From Fimbriiglobus ruber (GTDB lineage Bacteria; Planctomycetota; Planctomycetia; Gemmatales; Gemmataceae): 64,000 nt of DNA. Made by a program: the position numbers and the translations under genes. The stretch's first letter is position 1. Each line of letters opens with the position of its first letter. A model generated the notes under the pieces. That model worked only from the letters and a program-made list of their open reading frames with translations, was not told where the DNA came from and searched no databases. The stretch lies in NCBI RefSeq assembly GCF_002197845.1, contig NZ_NIDE01000019.1:558001-622000 (forward strand), in the 5' to 3' direction. Shown here piece by piece: positions 8,892 to 17,683 of the stretch.

Positions 8892-10163
8892 TTAGCGGAA
8901 GCCGGGCTTTGTCCCGCGACCCGGGCGGGGCGGTTTTGCGGGCCCAGCGTTCCGTGGCGGCTGCGCGGGTCGCCGGCCTTGAGAGCCGCCGGCCGGGCCG
9001 GGCCCGCGCCCGTTCGGGCTCGGCGGTCGGGGCGGGGTCGAGGAGTAATCGAAGTCGGGGAGGGTGATGCGCGGGAGGCGCTGGCCGACCTGCCGCTCGA
9101 TCCGGGAAAAGGCGCCCTCTTCGGCCGGAGACACCATGATGAAGGCGTCCCCGTCGGCCCCGGCCCTGGCCGTCCGGCCGATCCGGTGAACGTAGTCTTC
9201 GGGCACCGTCGGCACGTCCAAACTAATCACGTGCGTGATGTGATCCACGTCGAGTCCGCGGGCGGCGATGTTCGTCGCCACCATGACCCGGAACTCGCCA
9301 CGGCGGAAGCCCTCCATCGCCTTCGTCCGCTGGGCCGGGGTGCGGTTGCTGTGCAACTCGGCGACCGCGAACCCGTCCGCCCCGACGATCCGCGCGATCC
9401 GCCGGGCCGAGTGCTTCGTCCGGCAGAACACGAGTACGGACGGCATCTCCGTATTCCGCAGCATGTGCCGCAGGAGAGACGTCTTCAGGTGTTCGGGGAC
9501 GGGATACGCGGCCTGGGTGATGCCCACGGCGGTCGCGGCCCGGCGGCCGATCTGGACGGTCGCCGGGTTGCGGAGGATCTCGCTCGCCAGCTTGGCGATG
9601 ACCGGTGGCATGGTGGCCGAGAAGAGCAGCGTTTGCTCGCGGTTCGGAATCCGCGCAATGATCCGCCGAACGTCCGGCAGGAAACCCATGTCGAGCATGC
9701 TGTCGGCTTCGTCCAGAATCAGAGTCGTCGGCCGGTCGAACCGAACGGTCCCTTGTTGCATGTGGTCCATCAACCGTCCGGGCGTGGCGATGACGATGTC
9801 CACGCCGGCCCGCAGCGCCCGGTCCTGCGGCCCCATCGGCCGCCCGCCGACGACGAGAACGGACCGAACGGGAGTGTGCTGCGACAACCCGCGGCAAACG
9901 GATTCGATCTGTTCGGCGAGTTCGCGGGTGGGCGAGATCACCAGGGCGAGCGCCGCTCCACGGGGGCGGTTGATCATCCGGTGTAGCACGGGCAGCAAGA
10001 ACGCGGCCGTTTTGCCGGTGCCGGTTTGCGCGGTGGCGATGACGTCGCGACCGGTGAGAGCGGCCGGAATGGCTTCGGCTTGGACGGGCGTCGGCTCGGT
10101 GTAACCCAGATCGCGGGTGGCTTTCACGAGGTGGGCATCCAGGCCCAAAGACTTGAACGGCAT
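8892..10163 (-). CDS. DEAD-box ATP-dependent RNA helicase (RhlE-like)
   Basis: 423 residues. Visible motifs in order: Q-motif region (GYTEPTPVQ), Walker A AQTGTGKT at 45-52, PTRELAEQI, TPGRL, DEAD, SATMPP, and C-terminal NIAARGLDVDHI and HRIGRTARAG. A proline/glycine/arginine-rich tail of about 40 residues follows, as is common for RNA-binding extensions. It unwinds RNA duplexes in ribosome assembly or mRNA decay. Confidence 0.93.
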   Translation of the reverse strand: MPFKSLGLDAHLVKATRDLGYTEPTPVQAEAIPAALTGRDVIATAQTGTGKTAAFLLPVLHRMINRPRGAALALVISPTRELAEQIESVCRGLSQHTPVRSVLVVGGRPMGPQDRALRAGVDIVIATPGRLMDHMQQGTVRFDRPTTLILDEADSMLDMGFLPDVRRIIARIPNREQTLLFSATMPPVIAKLASEILRNPATVQIGRRAATAVGITQAAYPVPEHLKTSLLRHMLRNTEMPSVLVFCRTKHSARRIARIVGADGFAVAELHSNRTPAQRTKAMEGFRRGEFRVMVATNIAARGLDVDHITHVISLDVPTVPEDYVHRIGRTARAGADGDAFIMVSPAEEGAFSRIERQVGQRLPRITLPDFDYSSTPPRPPSPNGRGPGPAGGSQGRRPAQPPRNAGPAKPPRPGRGTKPGFR

Positions 10164-10222
10164 TTCGGCTCCGTGGGCGGCTTACGAAATCCGTATTGTA
10201 CGAGTCCGGCAGGGCAGGGGAG

Positions 10223-10846
10223 TCATTTTCGCTTCTTACGGCGACCCGCCTTCCGCCGGAGCCGAAAGTCGGTGCCGCCGTGGAAGGTGAGCAACACGGC
10301 CCCGTCGCCGGCGTACCGCTCGAACAGCTGAGCCGTCACGTCTTCCTCGTCCGGCCACGGGTAGGCGTACACGACGTCGAAATCCGCGAGGTCGAGACCG
10401 AGGTCTTCGTAGGCGTAATCGGCGTCGGTAATCAGCCAGGAGTAGTTACCCGCAGTAAGTACTCGCTCTTCTCCGCCGCGGGGGACGAAACTGCCGTGCG
10501 CGAACGTCGTGTCCAGTCCGAAGTCTTCCGCGAGTTGGCGGGCGGAATCGACTAACTCGCCTTCGGCCTCGATCCCGTGTGCGTCGTAACCCAAGCCGGC
10601 GGCCAACCCCGTCACCACGCCGTAGCCGCTCCCCCATTCACAGAAGAGCGGACCGCGGATCACGGACGAGGAGATCAGCGATTGGAGGATTTCGTAAGCG
10701 CCGGGGTAGTTACTGGGCACGAACCCGGTAATGCGGGAACTTGACAAGCAATCCTCGATCCGCCGGTCCGCCTCGCGGAGAAACCGGCGCACGTCCGCGG
10801 GCGGCGGGGCGCCGTCCGTCGGTACGCTGAGGTCGATCAACGGCAT
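10223..10846 (-). CDS. SAM-dependent methyltransferase-like protein
   Basis: 207 residues from ATG at 10846. Motif I CEWGSGYGVVTGLAAGLG (69-86) followed by acidic GIEAEGEL (88-95) is the SAM-binding loop of class I methyltransferases; DVVYAYPWPDEE suits the motif IV region. The lysine/arginine tail (RRKAGRRKKRK) is notable. The substrate is unknown. A 38-bp palindrome lies immediately upstream. Confidence 0.65.
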   Translation of the reverse strand: MPLIDLSVPTDGAPPPADVRRFLREADRRIEDCLSSSRITGFVPSNYPGAYEILQSLISSSVIRGPLFCEWGSGYGVVTGLAAGLGYDAHGIEAEGELVDSARQLAEDFGLDTTFAHGSFVPRGGEERVLTAGNYSWLITDADYAYEDLGLDLADFDVVYAYPWPDEEDVTAQLFERYAGDGAVLLTFHGGTDFRLRRKAGRRKKRK

Positions 10847-10866
10847 ACACGAATCCAGATTAATAA

Positions 10867-10953
10867 GCCACGGATGAACACGGATAAACACGGATCAGAA
10901 AAGATCACAAACTTCTTTTCTGATCCGTGTTTATCCGTGTTCATCCGTGGCTA
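10867..10953. repeat. Large perfect palindrome (38-bp arms) with internal CACGGAT repeats
   Basis: Arms 10867-10904 and 10916-10953 pair perfectly around an 11-base loop. Each arm contains ACGGATGAACACGGATAA, that is, repeated CACGGAT. From memory, similar CACGGATGAACACGGAT sequences are dispersed in other bacterial genomes. The palindrome ends 5 bp before the stop of the 10958-14341 gene, so it can act as that gene's terminator. Confidence 0.7.
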
Positions 10954-10957
10954 AATA

Positions 10958-13900
10958 TCACTTTAACGACGACAAGAACGCGACCACGTCCAGGAATTCG
11001 ACCGGCGCCATCGTTCCGGCCAGGCCCTCGGGCATACTGCTCTGCTTGAGGGTCTTGCGCGAGTCGATGTCGGCGACCTTGATCGTGCGCTTATCCTTAC
11101 CGTCGAAGATCACGACCTCGGTCTTTGTCTCGCTCACCAGGAGGCCAGTGATCGATTTGCCGTCGGCCGTGTCGATCTTCGTGGACAGGTATTTGGCGTC
11201 CACGTCGGCGTTCGGGTCGATGATCGATTCGACGATCTTGAACCGCGTCAGCCGCTTGCCGACCGGCTCCTTGCCGTCCATCTGTGGCCCGTAGGCCGCG
11301 CCTTCGCCGAAGACCTGGTGGCAGGCGGTGCAGTTGCGGCGGAACACGAGCTTGCCGTTCTCGGCGTTCCCGCCCTTCATGTCCGCGAGGGCCGACATCG
11401 CTTTGTTCCGGGCTTCCGCCGGCTGCGTCTCCTTGCCAAGCAGGATTTGCAGATACGGTACCGCCTGGCCGCCGGTCTTGGACGACGAGATGATGCTCGC
11501 GAGCAGTTTCTTGTCGTCCGGATTGTCCTTGCCGAGGTCGCCTTTGACGTAGGCGCCGGCCCACCCCTTCTCGTTCGCCGCGAGCGCGGCCTCGGCCGTG
11601 TACGACACCCAGTAGTCGGCCGGCTTGTGGCCCCGGGCGGCGAGTTCGGCGACGGCCGCGTCGGCTGTCGAGTAGAAACTGAGCCCGCGGCACGCCTCGG
11701 TGCGGACCCGCGGGTGCGGGTCGTTCGCTGCGGTCTTCAGCATTTCCAGGGCGGTCGGGAAGCGGTCCCGTTCGTCGGCCACCACGCGGACGGCTGCGGC
11801 GCGGGCGTCCGGCGTTTTCGCGGCGAGGACTTGCTTCAGCAACTCCGGATCGACCGCGTGGAAGTTCTGTTGGGCCCAGAGTGCCTCGCACCGGAGGCGG
11901 TCGAACGCCGGGTCGGCCGGGTCGAGTTTGGCGGCCCACGCCGTGACTGCCGGGAGGACTTCGTCGGCCGAACGGGCGCGGAGTTCGGCGCGGGCGCGGT
12001 AGCGAGTTCGCCACTCGTACTCACGGAGTTGGTCGAGGACTTCGGGGGTCGATTTGCCGAACTGCGTGACCGGCTTGAGTAACGGCTTGTTCTTGTACAC
12101 GAGCCGGTAAATGCGGCCGTTCTGGTGGTCGCGGTTCGGGTCGCGCTGGGAATACTGCATGTGCCCGATGAGGGCGTTGGCCCAGTCGCCGAACCAGAGG
12201 GCGCCGTCCGGCCCGAGCATCGGGTCGACCGGGCGGAAGTGCTTGTCGGTCGACTTAATCAGGTCGAAGGCTGTTTTGGGGTCGGCCGGGTTGTGGCGGA
12301 CTCGCGTACCCTTGTAACCGCCGCCGTCGTCCGAGAACGTCCAGCGCGGCAGGCCGTTCATATTGATGACGCAGGCGTAAATGAACTGCTTCTGAACGTC
12401 GTCCGGGAACTGGCGGGTGACGAGGAATTCGCTCCCGACGACCGGCCGCATGCCCTCGGTGTTGAAGACTGGGTTGAGCCCGCGGCGGCCCTGGTATTGG
12501 GCGCCCGAGAGGGGCGTGTCCCAGTGCTGGTTCGCCCCGGTCCCGTCGCCGCAGAAGCCCTGGCCCCACTCGTTGAACACGTAGCACCACGGGTTGCCGT
12601 AGCCGGGTGTGTTGAAGTGGCTGATCTTGAGCGTCCGCGGGTCGAGGACGTAGCACCCGGACGAGCCGAAGTTGCGGAACGGACCCCACGGCGTTTCGAC
12701 GGCCGTACTCATCGACACGCCTTCGAGCATGTGCAAGAGGCCGCTCGGGCTGAACTCGAAGGCGTTGATCGTGTGGTGGGTGTCTTCCGTGGCCCAGCCG
12801 TCGACGAGCGTGATCACCAGGTCCGCCTTGCCGTCGCCGTCCGTATCCTTGAGGAATAGCAGGCGGGGTTGGTCGACTACGATCACGCCGCCGTTCCAGA
12901 ACTCGAATCCAGTCGGGCAGTGGAGCTTGTCGTAGAAGATAGTCGACTTGTCTGCGACGCCGTCGCCGTCGGTGTCTTCCAGGATCACGAGCTTATCGGC
13001 CGGCCGCGGGTCGCCCGGCTTCCACATCGGGTACGTGGGCATCGTCGACACCCACAGGCGGCCCTTGTTGTCGAAGTTGAGCTGCACGGGTTTGGCGATC
13101 TCGGGGAACTTCTTCTCGTCCGCGAAGAGCTTGATTTCAAAGCCCTCGGGCACGGTACATGACTTGATCAGGTCTTCGGGAGGCAGGTAACGAAGCTTCT
13201 CGGCTTCCGAGTATTTCTGCCCCGGCGCGCCGAATCGGGTCGGGGGCGTGTAGAGGTCTCCGGTCTTGCTGTCGTCCGGCTTGGCGGCGACTTCTTTCCC
13301 TTGCGCGATGTCCCAGACGTACTGGTCGCGAACGGCGGCCATGTTGCGGATCTTCATGAACTCGCGGGGGAACGTCTCGGTATCGAACGTCCGCCGGCCG
13401 CCGTACACGTACCAGCCGTTGACCATGCGGTAGTCTTGCTGGTGAATCCACGACTTGTCGTTGACCGCCGCCCGGAGTTTTTCGAACTTGGCGGTGTCGC
13501 TCAGACCCGGGTTGGGCGAGCCGAACAGCGCCTTGTCGAGCAGCAGGCCGACCTCGCGATCCCCGGCTTCGCTCAAGTGGCAACCGTTGGTCGTGAATTT
13601 CAGGCCCGGCTTCTCGCCGAACAGTGACTCGGTCGGGGCGTAGAGGTCGACGAACGCGAGCCCGCGCTTATCGGCCACGGCCTTGACCGCGGCGGCGTAG
13701 AGCTTGAGGTGAGCGTTCTCGGTCTTGGCGTCCGGTAAGAGCTTGTCGCCGGTTGGCTCGAATGCGATCGGGGAGACGAGAACGAAGCGGGGCTTGTCGC
13801 CTGTGTCGTCGCGCGGGTACTTTTGGGCGAATTCGTCGAGGTATTTCTCGTAATCCTTCTTGAACTGCTCGACTCCGTCCGGCCCCTTGAACGATTCGTT

Positions 13901-14341
13901 GAACCCGAAGAAGCAGAAGAAGGTATCCGGCCCGAACGCGCTGAGCGGGTCGCCGAGTCGGGTGTAGTCGCTGGGCCGCTGCCGGTTGGCGACTTCGTCC
14001 GCGGGGCGGGCGAAGTTGCGGACGACCAGATCCAAGTTCGGGAAGCGCGAGTGGAGCAGAGTCTCGAAGTGGCCGTACAGATTCATCCGCTCGGCCGTCG
14101 AGTTCCCGACGAAGGCGACGCGCTCGCCCTTGATGAACGCGAGCGGGAGTTTGCTGGGAGGCAACTCGGGCCGCTTGGGCCGCGGCTTCGCCTTCAGCAA
14201 TTCCTCTTCGGCCGAGCTGGGCGGAATGGTCTTTTTCGCCTTCTGCGCTTTTTGCGATAACGCATCGCCCGGCACGGTCACTGCCAAGGCGAAGGCCGCG
14301 GCTGTGAACAAACACAGCCGAGTGAATCCTGGGGAGGACAT
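10958..14341 (-). CDS. Planctomycete PSCyt protein: SGNH hydrolase, beta-propeller, HEAT-like and cytochrome c domains
   Basis: 1127 residues with an N-terminal signal peptide (hydrophobic stretch ending near GDALSQ). Order: SGNH/GDSL-like region (VAFVGNSTAERM near 75, GFNES, then CHLSEAGDREV carrying the catalytic-type His); a propeller region of the membrane-bound dehydrogenase type (DTDGDGVADKS and DTDGDGKADL, calcium-binding-like); an alpha-helical HEAT-like stretch; and a c-type heme domain with CTACH near residue 1005. It is secreted. The family is abundant in planctomycetes and is linked to extracytoplasmic oxidation of carbohydrates, but the substrate is unknown. No partner gene is adjacent. 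Confidence 0.85.
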   Translation of the reverse strand: MSSPGFTRLCLFTAAAFALAVTVPGDALSQKAQKAKKTIPPSSAEEELLKAKPRPKRPELPPSKLPLAFIKGERVAFVGNSTAERMNLYGHFETLLHSRFPNLDLVVRNFARPADEVANRQRPSDYTRLGDPLSAFGPDTFFCFFGFNESFKGPDGVEQFKKDYEKYLDEFAQKYPRDDTGDKPRFVLVSPIAFEPTGDKLLPDAKTENAHLKLYAAAVKAVADKRGLAFVDLYAPTESLFGEKPGLKFTTNGCHLSEAGDREVGLLLDKALFGSPNPGLSDTAKFEKLRAAVNDKSWIHQQDYRMVNGWYVYGGRRTFDTETFPREFMKIRNMAAVRDQYVWDIAQGKEVAAKPDDSKTGDLYTPPTRFGAPGQKYSEAEKLRYLPPEDLIKSCTVPEGFEIKLFADEKKFPEIAKPVQLNFDNKGRLWVSTMPTYPMWKPGDPRPADKLVILEDTDGDGVADKSTIFYDKLHCPTGFEFWNGGVIVVDQPRLLFLKDTDGDGKADLVITLVDGWATEDTHHTINAFEFSPSGLLHMLEGVSMSTAVETPWGPFRNFGSSGCYVLDPRTLKISHFNTPGYGNPWCYVFNEWGQGFCGDGTGANQHWDTPLSGAQYQGRRGLNPVFNTEGMRPVVGSEFLVTRQFPDDVQKQFIYACVINMNGLPRWTFSDDGGGYKGTRVRHNPADPKTAFDLIKSTDKHFRPVDPMLGPDGALWFGDWANALIGHMQYSQRDPNRDHQNGRIYRLVYKNKPLLKPVTQFGKSTPEVLDQLREYEWRTRYRARAELRARSADEVLPAVTAWAAKLDPADPAFDRLRCEALWAQQNFHAVDPELLKQVLAAKTPDARAAAVRVVADERDRFPTALEMLKTAANDPHPRVRTEACRGLSFYSTADAAVAELAARGHKPADYWVSYTAEAALAANEKGWAGAYVKGDLGKDNPDDKKLLASIISSSKTGGQAVPYLQILLGKETQPAEARNKAMSALADMKGGNAENGKLVFRRNCTACHQVFGEGAAYGPQMDGKEPVGKRLTRFKIVESIIDPNADVDAKYLSTKIDTADGKSITGLLVSETKTEVVIFDGKDKRTIKVADIDSRKTLKQSSMPEGLAGTMAPVEFLDVVAFLSSLK

Positions 14342-14691
14342 TCGTAACGTCTCCGGCGGGAAGGAAGTCGGGTTATCGTATTCACAGGGAGGCGGGCGGG
14401 TGGCGTTCTGAGTTTTGGCGGGTATGTCGCCGGCTCATGGGCACAGTGATTGAACCCGGCGCTTTCTTGCCGGGTTCGAGGGGTGGTGGAATTTTAGAGA
14501 GGAAGGACTCGTTCGTCCGGAACGGCTATCGTTCGACCCAGGCGGACACAAAGTCCAGATAAGCCGCCCGTACAGCGGGGAATTCGGTCACGTTCGGGAT
14601 GTGGCTCGTGTGATGCGATACACATTGAATAAAAATGGCTTGACGGATGACTCGGTGTCGGTTGTTGCACAGTCTAAAGCGACATGGCTTC
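14342..14691. other. Intergenic stretch with a 3' gene remnant
   Basis: 350 bp. The only recognisable content is the minus-strand coding remnant at 14526-14604; nothing else is seen. Confidence 0.5.
14526..14604 (-). pseudogene. 3'-terminal gene fragment, copy 1
   Basis: The minus strand encodes HIPNVTEFPAVRAAYLDF continuing VSAWVER and a stop. A near-identical 3' end occurs at 15712-15790 (HIPNVTEFPEVRAAYLDF, VTAWIER, stop). No upstream coding part is present at either place. I do not recognise the parent gene. A duplicated gene 3' end near an integrase is what site-specific integration can leave. Confidence 0.6.
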
Positions 14692-15117
14692 TCAATCCGC
14701 CCAGTTTTCGACGCGCAGTCCGTTCACTGCTTTATAATCCTTCTCGTTTCGCGTGACCAAAAGAGCGTCGTTTGCGAGGGCGATGCATGCAATGAGCATG
14801 TCGCCACGTTTCATTTTTGGTCGCTTCTTTGACTGTGTCATTCCCGCGAAGTGACCGCTGGCGACATCGTCTATTTCCAGCAGACGAAATGAATCGAGCA
14901 TACTTCGCGATGCCCGGAATCGCTCCATCGCTTTGAGCAATTCGCCCTCGCTTGCGGCCTTGAGGATGCTGTCGAAACGTCCCTGTAGGATTTCCATGTG
15001 GGTAACGATTGTTATTGCCAGATCCTCGTCGTTTCCCACCGACTCAATCCGTTGCCGGAGCTTTGCATTTCGCCCGTAGGAGATCAACGTTACGATGTCC
15101 GTATCAAATACGATCAT
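14692..15117 (-). CDS. PIN-domain ribonuclease toxin (VapC-like)
   Basis: 141 residues. Acidic residues expected of PIN nucleases are visible: D5 and D7 in MIVFDTDIV, E42 in THMEIL, and Asp in KRGDMLIACIAL near residue 105. VapC-type toxins cleave tRNA or rRNA until bound by their antitoxin. The start overlaps the stop of the upstream gene (ATGA), the normal antitoxin-toxin arrangement. Confidence 0.82.
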   Translation of the reverse strand: MIVFDTDIVTLISYGRNAKLRQRIESVGNDEDLAITIVTHMEILQGRFDSILKAASEGELLKAMERFRASRSMLDSFRLLEIDDVASGHFAGMTQSKKRPKMKRGDMLIACIALANDALLVTRNEKDYKAVNGLRVENWAD

Positions 15118-15548
15118 TCCGGCGATCTCCGTCGCGCCCGAGCATCGGCGAGCCGGTCCTCCAGGTCATCATCCTCTCCGAATACGCCAAAATGTTTGAG
15201 AACGGCTTGCTTGGAGCCCGCCTCGTGGACATTCCCTGCCTTCAGTTTGCGAAGAAGGCGCTCCTCAAGAAGATCCAGCAACGCGTCCGCGAATCGCGTG
15301 TTGAATAGAAATTCCGGATGGAACGGTAACCTGTTCCGGTACGACCGGCTATCATATCGCATCCAGTCAATGAGTGCCGTCCGCAGGAATCGCCACTCGC
15401 CGCCGATTTTCTGGGCGGGCATCATTCCCTCACTTGCCATGTTTTGTACCGTATCCTCTGGTACTCGTAGGTACGCTGCGACTTCGGCCAGAGTGAGAAC
15501 TTCCTCGGTTGATGAATCGTTTCCCTCTGATCGCCCCAGAACCGGCAT
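15114..15548 (-). CDS. Antitoxin with excisionase/MerR-like HTH
   Basis: 144 residues from ATG at 15548, with GAGGGG 5 bases upstream; a start at 15611 is possible but lacks a good RBS. Residues 14-62 (LTLAEVAAYLRVPEDTVQNM, then KIGGEWRFLRTALIDWM) form the excisionase-type HTH. The acidic C-terminus (FGEDDDLEDRLADARARR) probably contacts the toxin. It is coupled to the PIN gene and expected to autoregulate the pair. Confidence 0.75.
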   Translation of the reverse strand: MPVLGRSEGNDSSTEEVLTLAEVAAYLRVPEDTVQNMASEGMMPAQKIGGEWRFLRTALIDWMRYDSRSYRNRLPFHPEFLFNTRFADALLDLLEERLLRKLKAGNVHEAGSKQAVLKHFGVFGEDDDLEDRLADARARRRSPE

Positions 15549-15711
15549 TAGAGCCCCTCGCTGTACAAATCTGTCTTTAGTAATCTTCCTGTACGCCGGT
15601 GTAGGGGTCAAGCGACGATCGCTGTCGGCTGCGCCTTGGCACCGGATGCCCTTCTGTTTCTGCTATTTTACTACGCTCCGCGCGTCGGGCTGGACAACTC
15701 CCCTGGACAGA

Positions 15712-15790
15712 TTATCTCTCGATCCAGGCGGTCACAAAGTCCAGGTAAGCCGCCCGCACTTCGGGGAATTCGGTCACGTTCGGGATGTGG
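15712..15790 (-). pseudogene. 3'-terminal gene fragment, copy 2, next to the integrase (candidate attachment site)
   Basis: Direct repeat of 14526-14604 over about 79 bp with roughly a dozen differences. It encodes the same C-terminal peptide with a stop at 15712-15714. It ends 76 bp before the integrase start, the position expected of an att site. Confidence 0.55.
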
Positions 15791-15806
15791 TTGAGTATGA
15801 TAGAAA

Positions 15807-15862
15807 AGCCCTTGAAAACACGGGGTTTCAACGGGCTGTCACGGTATTCTGTCACGGTATTC
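15807..15862. promoter_or_regulatory. Inverted repeat plus 13-bp tandem repeat upstream of the integrase
   Basis: AGCCCTTGAAA (15807-15817) is nearly inverted as TTTCAACGGGCT (15826-15837). TGTCACGGTATTC follows twice in tandem (15837-15849 and 15850-15862), directly before the integrase start. These are plausible recombinase core/arm sites or an operator. Confidence 0.45.
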
Positions 15863-15865
15863 CAC

Positions 15866-16870
15866 ATGGCACGGCAAAGCAGCATCTGGCAGCGAAAGCG
15901 GGACGGCTGGTGGATGACCACCATCGACGGAGACCAAATCAAGCTCTCGCAGGACAAAAAAGAAGCACAGAAGGCGCTTCACGCACTTCTGGCCACACGG
16001 GACGAAAAAATCGAGGAACCAGTCGGGGCCATCCCGACTTTCCGAAAACTGGCCGACGTTTACCTGGAGCACACGAAGGCTCACCTGGCCGAAAAAGTAT
16101 TCAAAAATCGGCTCCAGTACCTCCAAATGTTCTGCGATCACACCGGCCGGAAGCTGGCCACCGAACTCAAGCCCTACATGGTTACGTCGTTCATCGACAA
16201 GCAAAAATGGGCGGAGAGCACGAGCGTTACAGCGCGCGGTGCGATCGTCGGTTGTTTGCGGTTCGCTGTTCGGGAAGGATACCTGACCCAAAACCCCCTT
16301 GCTGGGGTGAAAGTGGGGAAGACCCAGCGGCGGGATCGCGTACTGTCGAAGGACGAGCGAGAACGGATGCGACAGGCATGCAGTCCGTGGTTCCTCGATT
16401 TTCTCACCGCGTGTGAAATCACCGGCGCCAGACCATTCGGGGAGATTGCGCAACTCACGGCCGAGATGATCGATTGGAACGCCGGTGTGATCGAGATCAA
16501 GCAGCACAAGAACGCGAAGAAGGGAAAGACCCGAACGATTTTTCTTACCCCTCCCCTGGAGACGTTGCTCAGGCGAATGGTCGAAAAGCACCCCACCGGT
16601 TTGCTCTTCCGAACGCGGAAGAACGGAAAATGGAAAGCCGATGCCGTTTGTTATCACATGAGAAAGATGGAAAGGGAATTGGAGATTCCAAGGCTGAACT
16701 TCTACGCTTATCGGAAGGCCTTGATTACCGATGCTCTCGAAAAAGGAATTTCCGCCGAGGTGATCAGCGAATTGGTAGGGAACAGCCCGCAAGCTATCCA
16801 CGATTATTATAACCGGCTCTCGGAACGCCGGAACACTCTGAAAGAAGCCGCTGCAAAGGCCATCGGCTGA
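15866..16870 (+). CDS. Tyrosine recombinase / phage-type integrase
   Basis: 334 residues from ATG at 15866 (MARQSSIWQRKRDGWW). An N-terminal arm-binding and SAM-like core domain (FRKLADVYLEHTKAHL) precedes the catalytic domain, with Arg in ITGARPFGE (about 188), Lys in the HKNAKKGKTR segment (about 216), and the nucleophile Tyr in IHDYYNRL (about 313). The usual HxxR box reads YAYR and the following H/W position reads N (LVGNSP), so two canonical residues are substituted. It would insert and excise the element. Confidence 0.88.
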   Translation: MARQSSIWQRKRDGWWMTTIDGDQIKLSQDKKEAQKALHALLATRDEKIEEPVGAIPTFRKLADVYLEHTKAHLAEKVFKNRLQYLQMFCDHTGRKLATELKPYMVTSFIDKQKWAESTSVTARGAIVGCLRFAVREGYLTQNPLAGVKVGKTQRRDRVLSKDERERMRQACSPWFLDFLTACEITGARPFGEIAQLTAEMIDWNAGVIEIKQHKNAKKGKTRTIFLTPPLETLLRRMVEKHPTGLLFRTRKNGKWKADAVCYHMRKMERELEIPRLNFYAYRKALITDALEKGISAEVISELVGNSPQAIHDYYNRLSERRNTLKEAAAKAIG

Positions 16871-16902
16871 AAAAGCGGGGTCGCTATTGGACAGCGGCCT
16901 CG

Positions 16903-17118
16903 TTATTTGATGAATCGAAGCGACTCGTCTTTGCGGGGCATTTCACTGACCTTCAGGGTTTGCAAAAAGTTTTCCAGGTCAGACTCATCGATCCGGATGG
17001 TGCCACGCTTCCCTTTGCAGCCCATCCGGTAGCATGGGAGGGTTCCTTCGGAAATCCACTGGTAAACGAGGCTCAGGCTCACACAGGCCCGAGCCGCGCA
17101 TTCTTTGACGGTCAGCAA
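16903..17118 (-). CDS. Small HTH DNA-binding protein (excisionase/AlpA type)
   Basis: 71 residues with a TTG start. LTVKECAARACVSLSLVYQW followed by GTIRIDESDLENFL is the MerR-like excisionase fold. Next to the integrase it is a candidate recombination directionality factor. Confidence 0.72.
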   Translation of the reverse strand: MLTVKECAARACVSLSLVYQWISEGTLPCYRMGCKGKRGTIRIDESDLENFLQTLKVSEMPRKDESLRFIK

Positions 17119-17158
17119 GGCGCACCTACCTTTCCATGTCCCAATCCCTTTCCTTGGG

Positions 17159-17419
17159 TCACTCCACTAACGTGAGTTCCACCACGTTGTCTTTGGAAAC
17201 GGAGCGGGCGAAGTCGATGACGTCCCGCTCCAGGCCGTGCAGCACTTCAATGACCGGCCGAACAAACTCGCCCACCGCTTCCCGAAACTCTGGCGTGAGG
17301 CCGTTGGCTTCAAGCATTTTCGAGAGACCCACGGTAAGGTGTTCCTCGACGACGACGGTGTTGCTCAGGACTCGGCCGATCAACTTCTCCCGCTTGTCGG
17401 GAGCGGGGTTATCGTTCAT
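17159..17419 (-). CDS. Conserved-looking hypothetical protein, 86 aa
   Basis: ATG with AAGGA upstream. Largely helical and acidic, no recognised domain. It overlaps the upstream gene (17409-17663) by 11 bp, so it is part of the minus-strand gene run beside the coupling protein. Confidence 0.5.
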   Translation of the reverse strand: MNDNPAPDKREKLIGRVLSNTVVVEEHLTVGLSKMLEANGLTPEFREAVGEFVRPVIEVLHGLERDVIDFARSVSKDNVVELTLVE

Positions 17420-17663
17420 GTCCGGATTCCTTTGGATTAGGTTGATCCTGAATTAACGGACTTACCCTCAAGGCTATGATCACGATCCGAATTAACTTGG
17501 GCAGTTCAGAGCCAAACAAATCAGGAAGCTGAAGCGAGCCGACGCTACCCAACTCCCCAAAATTGATCGCATACTTTTCGATCACTTCATCGAGAGCGGC
17601 ATCCGGGTCCATGCCAAGTTCTCTGCTGAGGAACAGTCGCCGGAGCTCACCCAAACGCTGCAT
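17409..17663 (-). CDS. Hypothetical protein, 84 aa
   Basis: Not recognised. Helical N-terminal half (LGELRRLFLSRELGMDPDAA) and a hydrophobic patch LIRIVIIALRV near residues 57-67. Overlaps the next gene by 11 bp. Confidence 0.45.
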   Translation of the reverse strand: MQRLGELRRLFLSRELGMDPDAALDEVIEKYAINFGELGSVGSLQLPDLFGSELPKLIRIVIIALRVSPLIQDQPNPKESGHER

Positions 17664-17683
17664 GGGTGAGGATTCCGTAGGTG

